Source: Ceratobasidium sp. AG-K
Taxonomy: Eukaryota; Basidiomycota; Agaricomycetes; Cantharellales; Ceratobasidiaceae
Length of the DNA: 64,000 bases
Direction of reading: 5' to 3'
Assembly (NCBI GenBank): GCA_037039685.1
Contig: JAWNGF010000006.1
Location: forward strand, 2,046,001-2,110,000
The notes below the pieces were generated by a model that had not been told where the DNA came from, searched no databases, and saw nothing but the letters and a program-made list of their open reading frames with translations. Made by a program: the position numbers and the translations under genes. The number at the start of each line of letters is the position of its first letter. The stretch's first letter is position 1. Shown here piece by piece: positions 57,638 to 64,000 of the stretch.

Positions 57638-58461
57638 ATGTCTCAAGACGTCGTTGGCAGTCGTTCGGGGTTTCTTTGCCAATATATGAGCCATCACCAA
57701 GATACACTGGTAGCCTATGTCAAGTACTTTGGTCAGGTAAAGGGAGATGTGACCTCAGCACGCATGACCGCGATCGATAGCAAAGTAAGTACGCGCATGG
57801 GCCAGTACATGTGAATCATTCCGAACGCATACTGACATACGCCACTTAGAGCATGACACTAGCATACGTAGTAGATGGGAAGACAGAGACAACGCGACTC
57901 CTAATCGAACCCCCAATCGAAGTATACGACGAAGTAAAGCCCAGGCTCATTGCCATGCGTGAAGAAGCATTGGAAGGCGTCGGTATGGTGGGTGCATCTA
58001 GACAAGTCAAACAGAACCCAACCCGGCATCTAAATATTTTATCGCAAACAGACAGAACAACCTGTCGTCTCGGTGTACCGAGTACCTAAAATTGCCTTGA
58101 CCACCCTAGGCCTCATGGCAGGCTTGGTTTATACAACCTTTGCCGGATCGCCTTCGCTGGGCGCTCAGCTTCGGTCGGCGGTCGGTGGAGCGCCCGTCAT
58201 CAAGGCAATATGGGGATTTGTGGCCGTGACGCATATCGGAGAGTCCGTGTACATGGCAGCGCTTTGCAAGCGACACAAGACTGGCGTTCCACTTGGTGTG
58301 AGTTGTTTGTGCCGTTTAACGAGTCTAGAATTGAGGCTGAACCTTTTTCACAACAGTCTTTATGGGTTCTCTCCGTTGTAGCACTTGGATTCCCATTTTG
58401 GCTAGAATTCAGGAGGATCGTTCAGCAGGAACGAATCGCCTCCATACGCAAGTCTAAATGA
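57638..58461 (+). CDS. DUF2470 domain protein with C-terminal membrane helices
   Basis: The start MSQDVVGSRSGFLCQYMSHH leads into a DUF2470-type domain (HQDTLVAYVKYFGQV, ARMTAIDSKSMTLAYVVDGK, LLIEPPIEVYDEVKPRLIAM), a split-barrel relative of haem/flavin-binding proteins. After it come hydrophobic segments (IALTTLGLMAGLVYTTFAG, IKAIWGFVAVTHIGESVYMA, SLWVLSVVALGFPFWLEF) and a basic end IRKSK. Four exons. The combination is seen in several fungi; the ligand is not known. Confidence 0.78.
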
Positions 58462-58992
58462 ACACTATGTTGCAGATTGTAATAAAAATGCACCGGACAT
58501 AATACCACCAGATAAATACAACTGAAACAGGCTTTGTGGACGCTTCAGAGAAGCTGTCAGCAACATATGGGCCTACTGAGACCGGGCTTCCAATCGTCCG
58601 GTGTCGTACCTCGGAAGCCATTGGTTATTTCCTAACCCAGTCAACTCCGGCTGATCCCGCAATTCAAAAGTCGACGACCGTGCTCCAGTCTCGGGCTCGT
58701 TGCTGGGAGGACCAAACCAAATCTGATGGAGAATTTGTCGATCCCACGCGCCACTAGCTATACTCGCGCGTTTCCGTCGTGGCACTGACCTGGTTAAGAA
58801 TACCGAGGGGGGGACCCGTCCCTAGACCAGCGATCAAGGACTCATATTATCCACGAAGTTCTCGGCCGTGTGCTGGCATCGGCTTCCTCAAAACCCAGCA
58901 AGTTCCAGCCGGTACTCAAATCTCACCCCCCTGGGTGCACGGGTTGCTTATGTCCGTCAGACTAGCTTCTTCGACATCATTTGGAACATAGA
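58462..58992. other. Intergenic, no gene seen
   Basis: 3' end of the DUF2470 gene and promoter of the DUF6533 gene. No repeat or RNA gene. Confidence 0.45.
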
Positions 58993-60450
58993 ATGAGCAA
59001 CTTGCTCGAGGTTGCCGTCAGTGACCTTATCCTCACTCGATATCTCACGTACGCAGCCTTGACTATCCTTCTCTACGACCATGGCGAGTACAGTTCGCTG
59101 AAACGAAGCCATACCATCCTCATTTGTGTTGTCCTCAGTGATCACCTTTTCCGACGAGATCTTTCTCATTTGGCCCGCCAAGGTAGGACAGTCCTTGGCT
59201 TCAGCAGGCGTACATCTGACTTTATCTTCTAGACGGGCCTTATCAAACTCGTTTTTTTGTTCAACAGGTACAGTGTGCCTCTCGTCATTGCCTCTGGATG
59301 CTTCGGTACGACCAATTGTCTCCCTACCGTGCATTTCTAATTATTTTCAAGTTCTTTCTGGTCAAGGACCAACGTTGAGCGACAGGGTGAGTCGTAGGTT
59401 CCGTATTGAGAGTGACATTTTACCTACATTCCAATATTGTTTCCTCTTATCATTGGTTGAACCAGTTGTGAGTAGTCTTGGCGAGGTCCATACGAGCTCA
59501 AACTCTTACAAACTTCGCATAGTTGCCAATCGTATACCACATTCATCGTTTGTTACGAGGTGGTGGCGTTGTTAACTACGACCTGTAAGCTCCTGTTTTG
59601 ATCGGATTTTATCATTTTTGACTGCACAACCTACAGTTGTCGTAACAACCAGAGTGTATGCCCTTTGGGGAGACCATCGCTATTCTTTTACCTTCCTTGC
59701 GGGGCTGTGGGGGGTACATTTGATCGCTGATGTCGTAGTGGTAACAAAGAATCTCATGGGGCAAATCCGTAAGTAGTCTGTCATCACCCTGGCAGCGTGC
59801 ATGCTCTGATCCGTGACCGGACAGCCCGCGTGACTCATGAGCCGATGTTCAACGTATGCAGTTCTAGCGTGCAAGGAAGCTGGATTGTATGGGTGAATGG
59901 CATTTTATTCAACGGAATCATGATTTCTCTTCTCGTGTGGGCGTGGCTTTCCACTCCGAGGTATGTCCGTCCTACAAACCTTGGCCTCCTCTTAATAACA
60001 TCAGCATCCCAGAAACGCCCAAACCCCGCTCATGGCACTAATAGTTAGGGATGGATGCGTGTATTTCGTCGCCATCTTTACGGCAATGTTGTTTAACTTG
60101 TTGGTGTGGAGATACGGTCGGGTAAGCCGGCTAAACAAAGTTTTATTTTCGATAAATCTTGACCAAAGCCTCAGGACACTCAAGCCGTGATGCCGTTTTT
60201 CGTCGTATGGTCCACAACCACGCTGGCAATGTCCCGCCTTTTACTCTCAATGAAGGATGTGCAAGGCCCGGAAGATTGGGGTCAGCAGGCTAAGATCAAC
60301 GTACCTGACCTCGAACTGGCTCCAATCCCGGACCGCCTCGTCAGTGTGATTTCCAGGTTTAGCGAAGATGAAGATCCTTCGGACCGAAAATCTCGGGTTA
60401 GTATGAACCCCAAAATGACGCATGTTGGGAGATATGACGAGGAGCTGTAA
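58993..60450 (+). CDS. DUF6533-type multi-pass membrane protein
   Basis: Basidiomycete-specific family with seven-TM layout. It starts MSNLLEVAVSDLILTRYLTY, then the family block ALTILLYDHVITFSDEIFLI and IKLVFLFNRYSVPLVIASG. Later exons give TTRVYALWGDHRYSFTFLAG, VNGILFNGIMISLLVWAWLS, VYFVAIFTAMLFNLLVWRYG and FFVVWSTTTLAMSRLLLSM, followed by an acidic cytosolic tail ending MTHVGRYDEEL. The intron at 59084-59138 needs a GC donor. Some exon borders in 59230-59600 are uncertain. Function unknown; receptor-like topology is suggestive only. Confidence 0.78.
59084..59138 (+). other. GC-AG intron in the DUF6533 gene
   Basis: Donor CATG|GCGAGT, acceptor TCCTCAG, 55 nt, joining LLYDH to VITFSDEIFL. 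The GT three bases later gives the wrong frame. Confidence 0.75.
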
Positions 60451-62533
60451 CGCTGGCCGCCTCGTTTGTTTATTTATCGGTTTTATGTTAGTTTATGTAT
60501 GCACTTTGTAACTTGTATGCGCTTACACCTAGTCTTTGTTTTTCATTGATTATCACTATCACATGGATAAGCTTTGATACTACTTAATTACGCCAAGGCG
60601 AGGATAACTTGGGTCAAGCATATTGTTCATAAAGACTGCCGATATGCTCTTTACTCTAGGGACCAGAAAGCATGGCCAGCGCATTCTAAGAGCACGCTCA
60701 GAAACAACAAAAACGAATGTATTGTTGGTTTTCTCCCACGTTTGATTGCGACTGCTTTAAATTGTTAGGGATGTATTCTCTGAATATGTCTGAACATTAT
60801 AGCTTGTATCGTACAGAGCGTCCGCGAAGGCTCGTATCAAGATTTGAGTTATCCTGCTGCATATAAAGCAGAGATGGGCTACCCAATCGCGGATGTATTT
60901 ACGTATGCGTGTACCGTTTAGCGAAAGGGCGGGAATTTTCTACGCATAGTTCTAGGTTGGGTTGGAACTTAATCGTTGAGAGCTACAACGAGGTATATGG
61001 CTAATTTTAATAAATGTATTTAGTGGAGTTTCAATGTAGTTGGACCATGGAATGAATCTTGGGTGCGTTGGCGAATGGGCCAGGGCAAGGACTGAGAAAT
61101 ATATCGCGCGAAACTGTCTTATATGTTTGGCGGCTACGCCAAGCCCTCTATCATAGGTTAGCTCTATGGCAAATTTTAACGAGTGAGCTGCGGCTCACCT
61201 TGTAGTAAGTCCAAAATGAAGACCTAATTAAGATTCCGAAACTCGCCTCCAACAGTGCAATCGTCAAAGCTCCCAGGACGTATGAGGTAGCATCGTTGGA
61301 ATTTGCTTTTGCTCTCGCTTCGACGATACTCGGCTCAATATCTGTGCTATTTCAACGCGAGCCGTTGTTCGAGGCCCCATTGAGCTTTCCAAGTAACCCC
61401 TCCTGCGAGAAGCCAGCCGGATCGGACTAGACAGGGTGTCTGGCATTTCGTGGCGCACTCCGACTGAGTCGGTGGTAAATCCAGTAAGCTCTATAGTAAA
61501 CAACACAGATCTGCCATGTGAATCCGATCAACTCCTCACCAAGGGCCACCGCGTGTTTACGCCACCAATACAAGCAGTGCACGTATCACGACCGCCAATT
61601 GAACCATAGTGGCTTGCAATTTATCTGGTAGCTATTGCATATATCATACTTGCTTGTGGCTTATTGTTTTTATTCTCCATCAGAAATACTGTAAGCCGAC
61701 AACTCCCCCACCCTTGTGCAGCGAATGTGATAGCTCTGGCACATGTCGGGCTTTGGGGTGGAATGTCAACATTTAGCCGTTTTGAGGGCCTCTTACGAGG
61801 ACTGTTGTGCAAAACGGGTCGCTCTCGCTATGAGCAGCGGGGCATTCAAGTCAAGGAGTGGGCCCGCCTCCCGTAATCGGGTGCCAGCTTCAGGTCTCTA
61901 TACAAGCATGGCAAGGGGCAGAGCCCCCAAAAATACAAGCAGGGGGCGCGGCCAAAGGCCGACCCCTGAGTGGAGTGCGTGTCACGCTCCCCAACATCTC
62001 TATTCCCCCGTTACTTTTGCATCAGTGCGGTCGAACCTGATTGTGAATATGCAGGAGCACATCTACGCTATCCTTCATCCCCACGCTCGCAACAGGACAA
62101 GGTTTTAGGCGCCTTTTACTACAGTGCCGCATCGGAGCCTTTGGATTATCGGAACCCGCGCAACCTTTTCAATACTGCTCTCTACGAGGAGGGGGGGCAC
62201 ACGCCTGGTTAATTGAGGCAGCGAGCAAAGGCCGCTATTCCACAGCCCGATATCGAACCTGGCTCGCTTCTCAACCTGAAGGAGACTGTTGTCGCTAAGC
62301 CTTTTTATAAGAATGTACCAATTTGAAGAGGTGGAGGGCTGGTCACTATCTAAGTATTGCCGGTTGTACTTTGTAGGCTCCTATATCCGATGCTTATGAC
62401 TCGTGTTGGTATTCTTTGTTCACGTATAGGCATTCCAATAGACAGAGAAATTCAAATCGGATATTACAAAAAGATCCAAACCATACAAAAAGGTATACTG
62501 CAATAAGTGCTTTGACGCATATATCCACCAGAA
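60451..62533. other. 2-kb region without genes
   Basis: No gene recognised. Small GC-rich palindromes (GGGGC-AGA-GCCCC at 61915-61927; GGCC-AAA-GGCC near 61950) stand out from AT-rich surroundings. Open frames at 61264-62212 overlap in several frames and are unsupported. Confidence 0.45.
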
Positions 62534-64000
62534 TCAGCGAATCGCCTCGAACATTGACTTGTCAACCTTGTAAAATGTTGTCACATGATGTCCGTCCTGC
62601 AGCATCACTCTAATCTCGCGTCGGCTCGCAATATGTACCGTTGCATTAGCCCACTTGGGGTCTAGAAACCCAGTATCGGATACCCGCATGATGCCGGGCA
62701 TGGTCATACCGCGGGTCGGAACGTCTTGTTCTTTCATCTCGGTAATCGAGGCGGGAAGCGCCTCGGCCGGTGTTCCTCTCCGGATATTTGACCCAGGAGT
62801 GAGTGGCCATGGATGGGAGTCAGGTCGAGGAAGAAAATCGCCCTCTTCAGATGGGCCGCACCATGCTGTTTTGTGTTCGACGAATCCAACAAAGGTTCGG
62901 ACACCGCGGGGCACATTTACATCGCCTAGAATCTGTCAAGACCAGACAGTGATCCAAGGCGCTTAAAATACTCACCAGTAATTTTAATCGCCTCAATAAT
63001 CGTCTTCCCAACCTGAATGTCTTCGAATGCCAAAATAGGCGAAGGAATAGTGGGCAGGTTGAAAATTCCTTGGACGTCTTGAGCCTCCGGGTTCACTGCA
63101 CTAGCAAGGCTCCCTTCGTCTCCCCACTGGCCACGTATATCGTGTTCATTAATCTTACGTATATGCACATAGATGAACTCGCAGCCATGGGCTTCTCCAT
63201 ATGAGGCGACCCAGGTGCCACTGGAAATGAATGGCGATGATTCAGAGGATCCAAAGGGGGAGTAGATTCCAATAAACGGTCTAGGGGATAGAGACCTAGG
63301 AAACGAAATTGTGGGTACAGATCGGGCAGTTGCCTGACCTTGATCGTCGATGACGGTACCTGAATGCCGAATGGCGTTGAACAACCCCGGCGAATTTCGG
63401 AAGGCCCATTTGTACGGTCTAATTTGTGGAGTCTGGTTCGTTAGGCTATGTGACTGCGACGTGGCCGATTGGTAGGAAACATGGAAATCTTGAAGCTCGT
63501 ACTTTTGGTCCATTATTCGAGAGGGCCCTTCAAAGATCCATTGAAATGATTGTTTTGTTGACCACTGTTCTAGTATTACTGACTGTGCGTCTATAAATAA
63601 GGGGTTCATGAGGTCATTGTGCAGGCTGAGAGCAAAGATGTGATCCATCGTGCTTCTAATAGCTAGAATTTGAGGAGTTGTAGTTGTATTCGGGCCTGTG
63701 ATAGGAATAATATGGGAGACGACTAGTTTTTGGTTGTCGATCCACATGCGCATGACGATACCTGCTGGGAATTCATCGGAAGATAACCACCACCCAAGGT
63801 ACGGCTCGACGAGGGCCAGTCGACGCCAAACTAAATGATAGGAAAGCTTATTGTTATTGTAGAGGTCGACTGAGCGAATCGGTCGCCAACCCAGGAGGTC
63901 ATCAGAGCCTTTGTTGTAAATGCGATCGCAGTGTGGCTCCCAGAGAATATCTTGAGAGGCAATAGTCCTAAGTGTCGAGCATACTGACAAGGTTGTTACG
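62534..64000 (-). CDS. F-box-like protein, N-terminus beyond the window
   Basis: The gene runs off the right edge, so the start is not visible. The visible N-terminal part TTLSVCSTLRTIASQDILWE and PHCDRIYNKGSDD matches the end of fungal F-box domains. A long C-terminal region follows with WRRLALVEPYLGWWLSSDEF, YKWAFRNSPG, FIGIYSPFGSSE and SGTWVASYGEAHGCEFIYVH, then after an intron (about 62930-62985) joining KITG to DVNVPRGVRTFVG it ends VDKSMFEAIR. Likely an SCF substrate adaptor; target unknown. Confidence 0.75.

Noticed and set aside
58957..59334. 125-codon minus-strand frame
   Set aside because: Lies antisense to the well-supported DUF6533 exons; a shadow of the real gene.
1..64000. CRISPR array, prophage or bacterial insertion sequence
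   Set aside because: No regularly spaced repeats, no cas genes and no phage or transposase proteins; intron structure shows a eukaryotic genome.

Overview
The window is nuclear DNA from a filamentous basidiomycete. Genes are densely packed on both strands, most have several introns of about 45-60 nt, and the protein families point to the same group: basidiomycete DUF6533-type membrane proteins, F-box-like proteins, an AA9 polysaccharide monooxygenase and Rua1-type zinc-binding regulators. An Agaricomycete close to Rhizoctonia/Ceratobasidium is my inference; no rRNA or marker gene is present to prove it. Because of the introns, most gene models are joins of exons; the coordinates give the whole span from start to stop codon.

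Layout. 1-22.4 kb is an ordinary gene-rich segment: AA9 LPMO (-), glycogen synthase (-), a MYST histone acetyltransferase (+), a Q/Y-rich protein of unknown role (+), proteasome beta-2 (+), a membrane-anchored germin-like cupin (+), ornithine carbamoyltransferase (+), a p24 cargo receptor (+), an F-box-like protein (-), an aldehyde dehydrogenase (+) and a Ser/Thr-rich membrane protein (+). 22.4-26.6 kb is gene-poor and holds repeats: a candidate 0.7-kb element with 27-bp terminal inverted repeats, an intron-containing tRNA-Pro(CGG), a 150-bp hairpin, and a very long inverted repeat with arms of about 495 bp. 26.6-37.6 kb holds two diverged genes of one regulator family (Rua1 C-terminal domain) on opposite strands, separated by a decayed TPR pseudogene and an alpha/beta hydrolase. 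38-41.7 kb has a ZIP metal transporter and a multi-pass membrane protein; 41.7-44.6 kb has no recognisable gene. 44.6-60.5 kb is dense housekeeping: INO80 subunit Ies2, Eaf3/MRG15, EMC8/9, Mago nashi, a small type I membrane protein, TMEM19, a divergent pair of tiny membrane-protein paralogs, a RhoGAP, LTO1, a DUF2470 protein and a DUF6533 protein. The right edge cuts an F-box-like gene.

How the genes relate. There is no operon or clear metabolic cluster. A chromatin theme recurs: the MYST acetyltransferase and Eaf3/MRG15 are NuA4-type parts, and Ies2 (INO80) lies 138 bp upstream of Eaf3. Glycogen synthase, OTC, proteasome, p24, EMC, Mago and LTO1 are core cell functions.

Most interesting signals: the near-perfect long inverted repeat; a 13-nt microexon conserved in both Rua1-like paralogs; five introns that need GC-AG rather than GT-AG borders; one juxtamembrane/TM cassette shared by two otherwise unrelated surface proteins; and a divergent pair of about 63-67 aa membrane proteins with different intron content. 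Six conserved coding exons each lack exactly one base, which looks like assembly error more than six decaying genes.
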